Shown: positions 1-9,818 of the stretch, one piece after another
How positions within the stretch are numbered: position 1 is the first letter of the stretch
Layout: every line of letters begins with the position of its first letter
Source: Volutella citrinella
Taxonomy: Eukaryota; Ascomycota; Sordariomycetes; Hypocreales; Nectriaceae
Direction: 5' to 3'
Assembly: GCA_034401135.1 (NCBI GenBank)
Contig: JAWZSP010000001.1
Coordinates: 2,294,001 to 2,358,000 of the forward strand
Length of the DNA: 64,000 nt
The notes under the pieces: generated by a model
The model's database searches: none
Told to the model about the DNA's origin: nothing
Seen by the model: only the letters and a program-made list of their open reading frames with translations
Position numbers and translations under genes: made by a program

Positions 1-473
1 AAGCTCACGCGTTTGGTCGTAGCTGTCATGAAACCATTCGCAGAAACGGTAAGTCCATGTAGTCGCATTGATCTCCCAGTACTAGTCTACCGTCTTTTGC
101 CACTGCTCGATCAGTCAAGTCGTAACGACTGATCTTGAGCCGGATGCCAGCACTTGTGCTGCTATAAGACAAGAATAAGCACCTACAACGCTTTTTGAGT
201 ACGGGATCTCTAGAACTTTCCTAGTGGAGACACCCGTAATTTATCTGTTGTTACATTTCGCCCATTTCGCCCAATCTGAAATGGACTCTGATGGTGGTGC
301 CACTCGCACGCCCTCGCACAAGGTCTGAGCACCATCATCTCTTGAATCCTTTTCCATCCCAGGGATGCTATGCTCGTCAATCCATCTTCATATTAATGCC
401 AACATCCACGACCTTCAAGGGCATACCGGGAACTTGCGGTAAAATGCTGTGTGGTTTTCAATCCTCCATCAAG
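1..473. other. Intergenic, no gene seen
   Basis: Left edge of the window. Only short chance reading frames are present. It should carry the 3' flank of the F-box-like gene on the minus strand. I see no repeat, tRNA or clear motif. Confidence 0.5.
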
Positions 474-1524
474 TCATCCTAGATGCACTGTCAGCACACA
501 AGTGGCAATGTTCGCAAGAACTGGTCGTACCTCCTCAGGCTTCTGCAGTTGAGAAGAAAGAAGCTCGGCTAGGCAAGCTCTATCGGTCTCGGCGGCCAGG
601 TTGACACTCCGAGCATGTGCATGGTGAACAGAGACTTTCTCCAGGCCGCGGAGCATCAACAGTTGATCCAAGCCCAAAGCATCAGTGATCCTAATGTTTC
701 GATATACAAGCGGGAAGAAAGTCTTCCTGAGGCTTGCACGTTCATCGAGGTGCGCAAGAGTGGATTTGGAAATCGTGAGCTTCAAGTTCTCGAGCTTGAG
801 GCACCCCGCCAGTCTCTTGAAAGCAGACACAGAGTTCGGGCCGCACCAATGAACGCTGATGTTTCGTACGTTTTGTCTGAGAGATTGATTGCCTTTGAGA
901 TGGGATTCAAGCTCACAGCAGCACCTGAAGCGAACGGTCTTTCGCCGGAAGAAAATGCGGAAGAAATCCTCGTAGAGGGCCGGACCCAGTGACGATGGGA
1001 GCTGCTTCATTTGAGGAGACTGGAGGGTAAAGTCACGCACGATGTTTGGACAGTTACACGAGGGGTCCTTGATGGCCGGCTTGATTCGCTCGCACCGGAA
1101 AACGTTGTCCACCATCAGCTTCATGATGGCATCTCGGACCTCCATCGGCAGTCGCATAAAGGGGAACCCAGGGGCCGGCAGAGGTTTGTCAAGAGGAGTG
1201 TTAGTGGACGGACATGTGGTTTGAGGAGGTTGGAGGATACAAACCAGCGATTTCCAGAATCTCAGTACACATCTCGATGATTTCAACGCAAGATTTGATC
1301 TCCTCTGGCTCCCTCTTGATTATGTCCGCGCACTTGGAGATGGTATTGGCGATGGCCGCTCGGCGTTTTGGGCTGAGACGAACCAAGCGCCCTAGTTCTT
1401 CGCCGTCTAGGCTGCCCTGGTGGTAGGAATCGAGGGCCTGCAATAGAGTCTGAATGTTCTTCGACAAGCCATATCGCAAGTGAACGGCTCTGGATTTCAG
1501 AGAGTACCAGCTCTTGTTGGACAT
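474..1524 (-). CDS. F-box-like protein, reading frame interrupted
   Basis: Two minus-strand frames look like parts of one protein. The upstream frame starts at an ATG at 1524 (MSNKSWYSLK) and gives about 90 helical residues up to about 1250. The downstream frame is open from about 1310 to the stop at 474 and carries PFMRLPMEVRDAIMKL, the usual N-terminal signature of fungal F-box-like proteins, followed by the Leu-rich scaffold typical of the family. The frames differ by one base and overlap at 1201-1286. The downstream frame has no ATG at its open end. I found no AG acceptor that would splice them and keep the LPMEVRD motif; a donor GTTTGT and a branch-like CTAAC are present but no acceptor follows in the right place. 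It may be a frameshifted pseudogene, a sequencing error, or two separate pieces. The family function would be substrate recognition for an SCF ligase or simply unknown; the function here is unassigned. Confidence 0.45.
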
Positions 1525-2184
1525 TTTCTCGATCGATCGAGGAAGACAGCTGGAAGCAGCAACCGGTGAAAGGAAAGGATCGTCTTTATCGCGGGCGTCA
1601 TGCAGTAGGTAGACGGCAGTGAATAGCGGTTGTGATGAATACCGTGGCGAGGCCCTCGCGGCTTCAGGCAGTACACGGTTAATCGAAAGCAAATGTTGTT
1701 GACACCACGGAAGTTTTGTAGATGAAGGCCAGTGGACTCCGTCGAGGAATTTTTTGAACGCCTGTTGGCAGCTGGTGCTGGTTGTCTGTGCCTTCCTCAG
1801 TCTTGTGTTCATAACCCGACGCGGCAGTTGGCAGCTGGCAGTGCTAGGTTGTCAGTGGCGCCTGAGCACATAAACCACACGAAAGATGCCGTGGCATGGA
1901 CAGTCACTGAACAAAAGATCGCTCGATCAAGTTGAAAAGAATGTTCATCCTGATGTGTATTGAACGCCGTGTCTAGTCTCTAACCTATAATCGCGACCAG
2001 AATGCAGTACCCAAATCCCCGTCGCTAAATGTCAAATGTCCAGTCCCTTATATTCTGCAGTAGTGTGTGTTGTAGTATGTGCGTGGCTGCCGATGGGGTT
2101 TCCATCAGCAGTAAATTAAAAAAAAATGCGTTCCTTCATCATTGCGTCTATTCGTAGGAGTTGGCAGTGGCGGTTATTGTTCCG
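1525..2184. other. Intergenic, promoter side of F-box-like gene
   Basis: Reading frames here (for example up to 1812 on the minus strand) extend the F-box-like gene's first frame without a better ATG and look like leader sequence. A run of A residues lies near 2117. Nothing else is supported. Confidence 0.4.
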
Positions 2185-2616
2185 TCATGACTCAGTCTCC
2201 AACAGATCATTCGTTCGTCCATCGAGTCGGTGAGCAATGAATTGCTCCCATCGCGCATCAGTCAGCGCATCTATTCGAAACGGCTTCATGATGCCCATCT
2301 AGCCGGAGAGGTAGTGGCACGGAGGTGGCGGTCGGGAAAACGCGAGCATTTGCCCGATCGGCGGTGATGTTGCATCCATGCCCCCTGCGCTGCATCTCAG
2401 CACGTTTTGGTGGCGTTTCTTGTGGTGGGCGTGCCCTGGCAGGATCCAGGGGATGCCACCCTGGACCCTAAATCCTCGGCTTGGGCATGTCTGGGCGCTG
2501 ACACGCTGGTTGGTTGAGGGGGCTGGCAGAGGAGTTTGCTGCCACTCCTCCACTGGCGCGTTTCGGTCTAGAATCAGACCGTCGGGGCAGAAAACTGGGT
2601 CGTCTACCACACTCAT
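2185..2616 (-). CDS. Possible small spliced gene or microprotein
   Basis: Two stretches read like protein. An ATG at 2616 opens a frame beginning MSVVDDPVFCPDGLILDRNA and continuing through a PVEEWQQ segment. Further down, an ATG at 2298 gives a complete 37-residue frame ending at 2185 (MGIMKPFRIDALTDARWEQF..., then a charged helix). The base just before that second ATG completes TAG, so it could be an intron acceptor joining the two, with the donor somewhere around 2500; no strong donor is visible. Alternatively the 37-residue frame is an independent microprotein. I do not recognise a family. The gene would lie just downstream of, and in the same direction as, the Ser-rich protein gene at 2673-3164. 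Start and splice sites are inferred, not shown. Confidence 0.3.
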
Positions 2617-2672
2617 GGGTCAAGCCGGCGGCGCCGCTCAGTAGCGAGCGCCTGCCATGCTAGGACGGGCAA

Positions 2673-3164
2673 TCAAATGCTAAAGGGCGATCCCACGTCG
2701 TCGCTGTCACCGCCATGGGTGCTGGTGTTGCTGCTGTCAGTGTCGCCGACGATGCTGGGCGCCCGTGTGCAGCAGGGGCTGATGCCGTAGAAACCCTCGT
2801 CCTCGATCTGGTCCGGGTTGCTCGCGCCAAAGGTGAAGGTGAATTGCGAGAGCATCTCCTGGTGTTTGAGGTTCTGGGCTGTGAGAGGCTTCTCGCTCGG
2901 GTGGACTGGTGCTTTCTTTCCCTTGGATTTCCTGGGCCGGCTCTCCTTGTCCTTGCTCTTGTCCCTGGAGCCCCAGGTAAAGGTCCGCGTCAGCAGTGAC
3001 GAGGATGACTTGGATGACAAGGACGTCTGGCTTGACGCGGCCGTCATCGTCTTGCCCATGTTGCTGGTGCGGCTGTTGTTGATTGTAGGTTCGTCGCCGG
3101 AGACGTCGCCGGATGTGCTGGTTGATCGGCGCAGAGCGCGGCGGAATTGTTCTCGAATGGCCAT
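2673..3164 (-). CDS. Conserved fungal Ser-rich small protein
   Basis: Uninterrupted frame of 163 residues from the ATG at 3164; an in-frame ATG 33 nt upstream is possible but the chosen start (MAIREQFRRALRR) gives a basic amphipathic beginning. The middle is Ser/Thr-rich, then Lys/Arg-rich (residues about 70-85), followed by a compact segment HPSEKPLTAQNLKHQEML and QFTFTFG, then GISPCCTRAPSI and an acidic Ser/Asp tail. The segment after the Lys-rich part looks like the conserved core. No signal peptide or membrane segment is visible. I think orthologs are common in Sordariomycetes, but this is recollection and no function is known to me. The Lys/Arg cluster could be nuclear targeting (inference). 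Confidence 0.7.
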   Translation of the reverse strand: MAIREQFRRALRRSTSTSGDVSGDEPTINNSRTSNMGKTMTAASSQTSLSSKSSSSLLTRTFTWGSRDKSKDKESRPRKSKGKKAPVHPSEKPLTAQNLKHQEMLSQFTFTFGASNPDQIEDEGFYGISPCCTRAPSIVGDTDSSNTSTHGGDSDDVGSPFSI

Positions 3165-3506
3165 GGTGGATGTGATGTGTGTGAATGTCGCCCCCAAAAA
3201 AGACTCTGATTGCGTGTGTGTGGTTGACTACAAGCAGTCACCAGCACAACAGACGAGGCGTTCTGCTGAGGATGTGCGGATAAACAGGCGGTGGATCAGA
3301 AAAGAGACAAAGAATCAGCGACAGTTATTTTTCGAAGTAGTTCACTGATAATAATAAACAAAGACGAGCAATCCAGGGGAGCAGATGCATCCACCTTTAT
3401 TAAACCCGAACCTGAGAAAACCCCTCAAGAGAACAAGTCGGTTTCGACCAGGGATATGGTGGTCGTCTAGTGGCAACTCGCCGGGGCCGATTGGCGACCT
3501 GGGGAG
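3165..3506. other. Intergenic, leader of the Ser-rich gene
   Basis: Should contain the promoter and 5' UTR of the minus-strand gene that starts at 3164. An AT-rich patch (3320-3370) contains TAATAATAAA-like sequence. No other feature is supported. Confidence 0.35.
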
Positions 3507-3526
3507 CTAGAAGGAGCCTAACCGGC

Positions 3527-4024
3527 TACTGTAGCCTGTACTGTAGGCCTGGGTCCGGGGGGGAGATTCGGGCTGCTCGCTGGGGGCCGACGGGGGAATG
3601 GACCCGCCCGATGAGGTCAGACTTGGGCTCCCTGCGACGTCTGCGTGGCCTTTGGCTGGAGAAACCCTGCCCCTGTGGAGGCTCTTGGTGCTGCGGCTGG
3701 TCGGTGCGGGCAGAGAACTGTGTGGACCACTGGGCGTACTCGTGGTACTGTACTGCCCGGCACAAGGCGGCGTTCGGGTTCGGCGTCCTCTGGAAGGCGA
3801 CGGTTGGGGTGTCGGGGTTCCCTGGAGCGGCCTAGGCCTTCGCCACCATACAGCCTCCACCCCCTTTGGTTCGTGCCCGTCCCGTCTGTGTCACTGTGTG
3901 TGACTGCGACTAGTGGTATTAGCCAACGCGCGAAGAAGCCTCGCAACGGTGGGGGTCGCAGCCGGGCGAAGCGTGGGCTGCATGGCAGGCAGTGCGGCAG
4001 TGTTCCAACTTCCATCCATGGGTA
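3527..4024 (-). CDS. Doubtful small two-exon gene
   Basis: On the minus strand an ATG near 4024 opens a frame beginning MDGSWNTAALPAMQPTLRPA and continuing with a TPTVARLLRAL segment. About 90 bases later a second frame, closed by TAG at about 3527, reads ...ALCRAVQYHEYAQWSTQF... with codons almost all ending in C or G. A spliced product of roughly 120-140 residues is possible, with acceptors at about 3832 (CTAG) or about 3823 (CCAG) and weak donors after LANTTSR. The region is GC-rich, so all three minus frames look good in the third position, and a competing Ser/Pro-rich frame runs from 3860 to 3507. No family is recognised. Confidence 0.25.
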
Positions 4025-4029
4025 TGTCT

Positions 4030-6534
4030 TTTTTTGGGCACCCGATACGCACAAGCAAGGCGCACCACGCGACAACAAGCATCAGCACACAGCCCAGCAC
4101 TGCACAGTACCGCAGAGCACAGTCAAGTCCGACCGGCTAGTCCACCCGTCGCAAAACGTCTTGACGATGCGTTGACAGCCCTGCGAGATACGACCCGGCG
4201 AACACATCGACGCTAGCACTAAGCACCACACAAGTTGCAACGTTGCCCCCCCCCAAGCCATCCATCCACCCACGAGCCTACATCTGGAAGGAGGCCAGAA
4301 CCCGACTCCATCCGTGTGGCAGACGCCACGAAGCGTGCTGAACGGTCCTCCGTACAGGGACGTTTCACGGGTAGACTTGTGGCGACATCCGTCCCTCCAT
4401 CAGAGATTTCGCGGCAGCATATTCGCCTGCCGGGCGTGCGTGGCTGTTGGAGTTGCATCGCGCGTCTCCGACACTGTGATCAGCGGGCTCTCCCTAGCTC
4501 CGGCCATCCAGGGCAACAGGTCAAGCATCCGACATGGACGGAAAAGTGCAGTTACGGTAATAAGGGATAAGGCAAGAAATTAGCGTGCTGCAGGCTGTGT
4601 AGATTGTGTGCAGAGAACCCTGCTGCCACCTGGCTCAACGTCCTCTCGGAGTTCGGCATCAGTCATTTGGTGAGCCAGATGTTCAGGACCAACATGGGGC
4701 GGCTTCCCCTCAATTGCTGCCTGCACTTCGCTCAGCTATCGCCCGCCAATCAGAGGCGGTAAGCGAAGACGAACAGAGTCACGTAGCGCGCCGGCAAACC
4801 TCACCGCTGACACAAACGTGACCGGGCCTGCTCCGGCCGCGCTATTGTCAGTCACGGAGATACCATGAACGGATCCGGGGGGGAATCAGTCTTTGGTGGC
4901 GCGCGCCACCCGTTTGGCCATGAACACATACAGTATCCGTACGCTCAAATTCTTTGACACTTGACACCGGTCAAAGAGTCACCGTTGAGCTAGGCTCTTC
5001 GGATCCGGCGTCGCAAGTAGAGTCGTCGTCTTTGATTGCGGGCGGCGCAGCTTCCACTTCCTTGCCAGCTCCTAGGATTCATCCGCGCGTCAAGGCTCCG
5101 GCGCTGCCGACACCCAATCCTCCCGGATGTCAAGCCTCAGACCATGCCCCCCTGTTTCTCCGTTGGGCCTTCACCTGGGAGCACATCAGCTTCCTTCGTT
5201 GTAGATCTCTGATTTTCGGGTGGCAAAACGCTGTACGAATAAACTATGTTCGGCTCCGTTCAGCGCCACAGGGCAGCATCGCTGCCGGAACAAACAACAT
5301 TGCTTCCCCGGCCGGCATCTCTGACAATACGACGATCAGATCCCGCTTCGAATATTCCTGCAAATACGATGAACGATTTTTCATGTAACCCACGCGCCTC
5401 CATGAAAGCCACTCTATAGGACGTTTACACATCAAACAAACCAATCGTCAAGCGTACCTGCACTAGGCTGATGGAACAACCCAATTACACAGGTCCTTGC
5501 AGTCTCCATCAGGTCTGTAACCTCCTATGCCATTTTCATCATACAACATTCTCTGCTATAATATGCAAGGGTTTGACGGTGAGAGTGTGAACACAGAAAC
5601 TTGGACAACTTCGCATCTCAGCAGGTAGTTCAACAAGTGACTTGAAAGTCAAAAGTTTGAAAGCATCCATCCAATGCCAGTCTAATACAAATTGCGTAGG
5701 AGACAAGGCCTTGGCAGAACTTTAATCGCCATGATGAGGCCTAGGGTAAGGACAACTTTGAAGGAGCTGTCAGCGAGGGCGGTGGCCGTAACCTGCTAGC
5801 TTGGCACCCTTATCCTGCATATTCTGAGACATGTTATCCGAGAGGAGAAGGTATTACCGTCTTTTGGGTGAGGAACCACATATCAAGGTTCCGTCTCTGC
5901 TGCTGACACTCGCTGCCAGTGCCGTAGTCGTTATCAGTGCTCATTCTATCTGTCGGCTGCTGCAACCCACACCACACCACGAGCTAGGGGCGATGCACAC
6001 CTGCATTGTAGATCCGCGCATGCACAATGAACTTCCAACCCCGGGTAACTCGCACACTTCTTCGACCGGTTATTTCTGCAGGGTGCCGTCTCGATGGTTG
6101 ATAAAATCAATCAAGAGCCGATGAGAAAGGGAGGCTGACAGCGGGGCGGTGCGGAGCAGGCCTTCAGCCACATTGGGAACAGCGGCCATCTGGATCTGGT
6201 TGGCCAGAGTGACGCAACCCATGGCTCCAGCGGCTTCACCTGCCCCGTGCCGCGTGACAACTGCTCTTGAGGCACATGATGGCTTCAACTCGTTTGGCCT
6301 GATTTCATCAGCTGCGCATCTTCCCTGTGATATTTCTGCCTGGATTCAGGCCTCTATGGGATAGCAGCGACCGACGGCGTCTCCCAGAGACCCTGTGTCA
6401 CACATTCCGTGAGCGCGTTGCTTCCGTTCAGAACCAGCTCCTCATCAACCTGACTACGCTGCATCTCGTCGCCTACCATCAGCTTCCGGCTGCTTACCAC
6501 TGCCAAAGGCACAAAGATTGACCGCTCAACCGGC
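4030..6534. other. Long intergenic region before the sugar transporter
   Basis: About 2.5 kb with only short overlapping frames on both strands and no family match. The left part (to about 5200) is GC-rich; the right part (5400-5830) is AT-richer. The last few hundred bases should be the promoter and leader of the transporter at 6535. A 50-residue minus-strand frame from an ATG at 6222 (MGCVTLANQIQMAAVPNVAE...) reads smoothly but is not convincing alone. Confidence 0.4.
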
Positions 6535-8460
6535 ATGGCTTCACCAGAGTCTGAACCGGTGGCCAGGGCTGGGCGAGAGCCATCCGCCTTATCCCGCCAC
6601 CCTCATGAGCAGTCGACTGAAGGTGTCACTGAGCACTCGCCCCTTCTTCCTGCGAATGCCGACGGCAGAGACACCGGGGAAGATGATATCGATGAAAGCC
6701 AAACCACAAAAAGTGTATGGTACCTCATCTTGCTGACCATTAGCATCGGAGGCTTGCAGATTGCCTGGTCTGTGGAGTTGTCCAACGGATCTCCCTATCT
6801 CCTGTCGCTGGGGCTCAGCAAGTCGCTCATGGCTCTGGTATGGATTGCCGGCCCGCTGACCGGCACCTTGGTGCAGCCATACGTGGGCATGTTGAGCGAC
6901 AGCTGCAGGATGCCCTGGGGCAAGCGGAAGCCCTTCATGGTTGGGGGAACGGCTGCTACTATCACGTCGCTCTTGCTCTTGGCCTGGGCCAAAGAAATCG
7001 TCGGGGGTGTCCTGGGAATCTTTGGATTCGGTGACCACTCGCAGACGGTGAAGACAGTCACCATCATCTTCGCCGTCATCGGCGTCTACGTCCTGGACTT
7101 TGCCATCAACACCGTCCAGGCAGCGATTCGAGCGTTCATTGTGGACTGCGCCCCAGCTCACCAGCAGGAAGCAGCCAATGCCATGGCTAGCCGCATCATC
7201 GGCTTTGGGAATATCCTAGGATTCATCGCTGGATATGTTGACCTGCCTGCGCGCCTGTGGTTTCTCGGCAAGACCCAGTTCCAGATCCTCTGTGCCATCG
7301 CAAGCGTTGCGCTGGCAGCGACTATTCTGGTGAGCGTCGTCCTGATCGACGAGCGAGATCCGCGACTAGACGGGCCGCCCCCAAAGAACAGACAAAACGT
7401 CTTCTCGTTCTTTGTCACAATCATCAAATCCATCAACCGTCTGCCCCCTCAGATCAAACGGGTCTGCGAGGTCCAGTTCTTCGCGTGGATTGGGTTCTTT
7501 CCCTTGCTCTTCTACACATCGTCGTACATCGGCGAGATTTACGTTGATCCGTTTCTGCAAGCGAACCCACACATGACGCCGGAAGAGCTGGACAAGCTCT
7601 ACGAAGAGGCAACGAGGATCGGAACCTTTGCCCTTCTCGTCAACTCTGGTGTGAGTTTGCTGACCAATGTGTTTCTCCCCTTCTTCATTGCACCAACCTA
7701 TGACCTGCAACCTGTCACATTGAATACGCCCGGCGAGGGAAGGCATGTCAAGTTTGCCGACGAAGGCCGGTCATGGCTCGATTGCCTGCAGATCCCGGGC
7801 CTCACCTTGAAACGTGCATGGTTTGCCTCTCTGCTGCTATTTGCCGGTGCCATGTTTTCGACTGTGCTTGTCAAGTCCGTCGAGGGTGCCACGGTCCTCA
7901 TTGGGCTAGCCGGTGTAACTTGGGCAATGACGCTCTGGGCACCGTATGCCATTATCAGCGCCGAAATAAGTCGCCGTGATACCCTTCTTCGGGCCGAGAG
8001 ATCTCGGAGCAGGGTTTCGGGCCCCGGCGATGCCGTGGAGGAGGCCGGGGAGTCAAGCGGGAGCTCCCAAGATGACCAGGAGATGGACCAAGCCGGCGTT
8101 ATCCTTGGGATTCACAACATGGCTATTGCAGCACCGCAGATTATCGCTACGCTGGGCTCGAGCGTCATCTTCAAGATCTGGCAAAAGCCGCGGGGGACGC
8201 CTGGGGACCACAGTATTGCGATTGTGCTCGCCCTTGGTGGAGCTTGTGTGCTGGCATCGACCTTCTTTGTGTCAAAGATCCAGGACGACGCGTCATCGCC
8301 AGCGGGTGCGATTCTCGATGAAGAACAGGGTACTACCGGGGCCATGGATGGCACCGGGCAACCAAGCCGCACCTCGAGCTTCGAGCAACCCGCCAGGGCT
8401 ATCCAAAGCATCGCAAGCTTGACAAGGAGCAAGAGCCAGAGCGGAGCTGAGATGAACTGA
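6535..8460 (+). CDS. Sucrose/alpha-glucoside:H+ symporter, SUT-like
   Basis: Intronless 641-residue membrane protein. The N-terminal 58 residues are hydrophilic and carry an acidic di-leucine-like EHSPLLP motif (about 34-40). About 12 hydrophobic segments follow, the first from about residue 61 (VWYLILLTISIGGLQIAW). The SUT-type motif after TM2-3 is visible as MPWGKRKPF (126-134), the counterpart of RxGRRxPF in plant sucrose carriers, and YVGMLSDSC precedes it. A long cytoplasmic loop separates the halves, and a Ser/Gly-rich loop follows ISRRDTLLRAERSRS. Family knowledge: the fungal GPH/SUT branch (for example fission yeast Sut1) imports maltose or sucrose with protons at the plasma membrane. 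The exact substrate cannot be read from sequence. The start is supported by CCGGCATGG context and by the hydrophilic tail of normal length. Confidence 0.9.
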   Translation: MASPESEPVARAGREPSALSRHPHEQSTEGVTEHSPLLPANADGRDTGEDDIDESQTTKSVWYLILLTISIGGLQIAWSVELSNGSPYLLSLGLSKSLMALVWIAGPLTGTLVQPYVGMLSDSCRMPWGKRKPFMVGGTAATITSLLLLAWAKEIVGGVLGIFGFGDHSQTVKTVTIIFAVIGVYVLDFAINTVQAAIRAFIVDCAPAHQQEAANAMASRIIGFGNILGFIAGYVDLPARLWFLGKTQFQILCAIASVALAATILVSVVLIDERDPRLDGPPPKNRQNVFSFFVTIIKSINRLPPQIKRVCEVQFFAWIGFFPLLFYTSSYIGEIYVDPFLQANPHMTPEELDKLYEEATRIGTFALLVNSGVSLLTNVFLPFFIAPTYDLQPVTLNTPGEGRHVKFADEGRSWLDCLQIPGLTLKRAWFASLLLFAGAMFSTVLVKSVEGATVLIGLAGVTWAMTLWAPYAIISAEISRRDTLLRAERSRSRVSGPGDAVEEAGESSGSSQDDQEMDQAGVILGIHNMAIAAPQIIATLGSSVIFKIWQKPRGTPGDHSIAIVLALGGACVLASTFFVSKIQDDASSPAGAILDEEQGTTGAMDGTGQPSRTSSFEQPARAIQSIASLTRSKSQSGAEMN

Positions 8461-8719
8461 TGGTTTAAAGGAACTGCTTCCCCGTACGAGCGATGCTTTG
8501 GTAAGGGTCAACCGATGAGATGCGGATTGTATATTGTGTTGCGGACACTACCCAGAGCAACATACATCTAGATGAGGCCAATTAGATATTAGCGATCGTC
8601 TGTTCCCCTGTGGCTTCTTCACTACGTGGCCTTACAAACACTGGCACTAAATAGATGGACATGCTGGACCCTTGATGCAATGCTGGCTATATGCCAAGTG
8701 ACATCTAGTATTGTGAGAT

Positions 8720-9013
8720 CTATCTTGAGTGACGTTTTGAGGTCGGCCTGGCCTGGTTGCTGCGGCAGTCACCGATGGACGTTCGCATCTCCCCCGGCAG
8801 AGGACCCTTTTCTACGTCGTAGGAACTGAAGCCGGCGAAATAAAAGCACCAGGATGTGCCGTTCTCATCGCAGTATGCGTAGTCGCAATTCGACGGCCTG
8901 GGTGAGTGCGAGGACTCTGAGCGCTTGTTGGCCGTCATCGTTGGCGAGATTGTCCCATCTGCAACGGAGGCAGCGGCAAAGAGCAGCACCGCAATAATAC
9001 CAACAAAGAACAT
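8720..9013 (-). CDS. Small secreted cysteine protein
   Basis: A 97-residue frame with an ATG at 9013. Residues 1-18 form a signal peptide (MFFVGIIAVLLFAAASVA). A dibasic Lys30-Arg31 site could be cut by a Kex2-type protease. The rest holds four cysteines (43, 48, 56, 83), enough for two disulfides, and one N-glycosylation site (NGT, 51-53). The tail is basic. It has the profile of small secreted fungal proteins, including effector candidates, but I recognise no family. It lies 283 bp from the MAPEG gene, on the same strand. A 3' intron that would change the last residues cannot be excluded. Confidence 0.6.
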   Translation of the reverse strand: MFFVGIIAVLLFAAASVADGTISPTMTANKRSESSHSPRPSNCDYAYCDENGTSWCFYFAGFSSYDVEKGPLPGEMRTSIGDCRSNQARPTSKRHSR

Positions 9014-9296
9014 GTCTGGGGCGAGGATAGAATGTCGTGAGCAAAGAGTTTGAATCTTGGAGGGGGCAATTGGGAACTGAGTGCTGGGGAGAGGCCGGCA
9101 GAGGGTTCTTGTGGGCGCGAATCTCTTTTATACATGAGGCACCAGGACGTGAGCATGGTTTGTGCTCTGGCCAGTCTAACTAGGGGTACTGCTATGATAC
9201 AATTTCTCAAAGAGGCCTGCACGAGCGCACACGAGCCGGTGAGGCGGATGCGATCTTGTGATTGAGCCGACTTTTCGTGTTGCAGCAAACGCTCGC

Positions 9297-9818
9297 TCAC
9301 TTGTCCATCATGTTCAAGCCGGCCTTGACCCACAGCGTGATGGTCAGGGCCTGGGAAACCTCCCAGAAGAGGCTGCGCAGCGGGGCCAGGCGGCGGTTGC
9401 TCTGGAGGAAGATGTAGGTGACGCAGTAGGCGACGCGGGTCAGGACGACACCGAAGGCCAGCAGGTTGAGGGCGCGGTTGGAGACGCCGGCTACGTTGGC
9501 GGCGACGACGGCGGCGGAGAAGAAGCCGATTGTCTCGAGGATGTTCTCGCCCGTGTGCAGGGCGCGCTGGAATCGCTGCTTTGTCTGGGATGCCATTAGA
9601 TGCTGATCATTAGCGGAGAGCGCGGGACGACGTACTGCCTTGTCAACGGCATCGCTCTTGGCGATGGAGTCCTTGAAGGTGCGAGGGCTGGCGGGGTCGT
9701 ACTGCTTGGATGCGCCCAGGACGGCGTAGGCGTGCGAGCCGAAGAAGAGGACGTACATGGCGGGGACGGAGAAGAAGGAGTAGTTGCGCGAGAGATCGAA
9801 GCCGAAGAGGGAGTCCAT
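9297..9818 (-). CDS. MAPEG-family membrane protein
   Basis: Two exons, 9636-9818 and 9297-9584, separated by a 51-nt intron (9585-9635; GTACGT donor, CTAAT branch, CCCAG acceptor). The intron has no stop and keeps frame, so an unspliced reading gives 173 residues; the spliced protein has 156 and reads ...SDAVDKATKQRFQRAL..., as expected. There are four hydrophobic segments: NYSFFSVPAMYVLFFGSHAY near the N-terminus, ETIGFFSAAVVAANVAGV, LNLLAFGVVLTRVAYCVTYI, and a C-terminal one. NRALNLLAFGVVLTRVAY is the characteristic MAPEG stretch. Family members are glutathione-dependent enzymes or uncharacterised ER/membrane proteins; the reaction here is unknown. Confidence 0.85.
   Translation of the reverse strand: MDSLFGFDLSRNYSFFSVPAMYVLFFGSHAYAVLGASKQYDPASPRTFKDSIAKSDAVDKAVRRPALSANDQHLMASQTKQRFQRALHTGENILETIGFFSAAVVAANVAGVSNRALNLLAFGVVLTRVAYCVTYIFLQSNRRLAPLRSLFWEVSQALTITLWVKAGLNMMDK

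Noticed and set aside
3455..3520. tRNA-like A-box (GGTCGTCTAGTGGC)
   Set aside because: No B-box or stems could be found downstream.
4954..5388. 144-residue plus-strand frame
   Set aside because: No ATG context, motif or splice signals; composition changes along its length as in random sequence.
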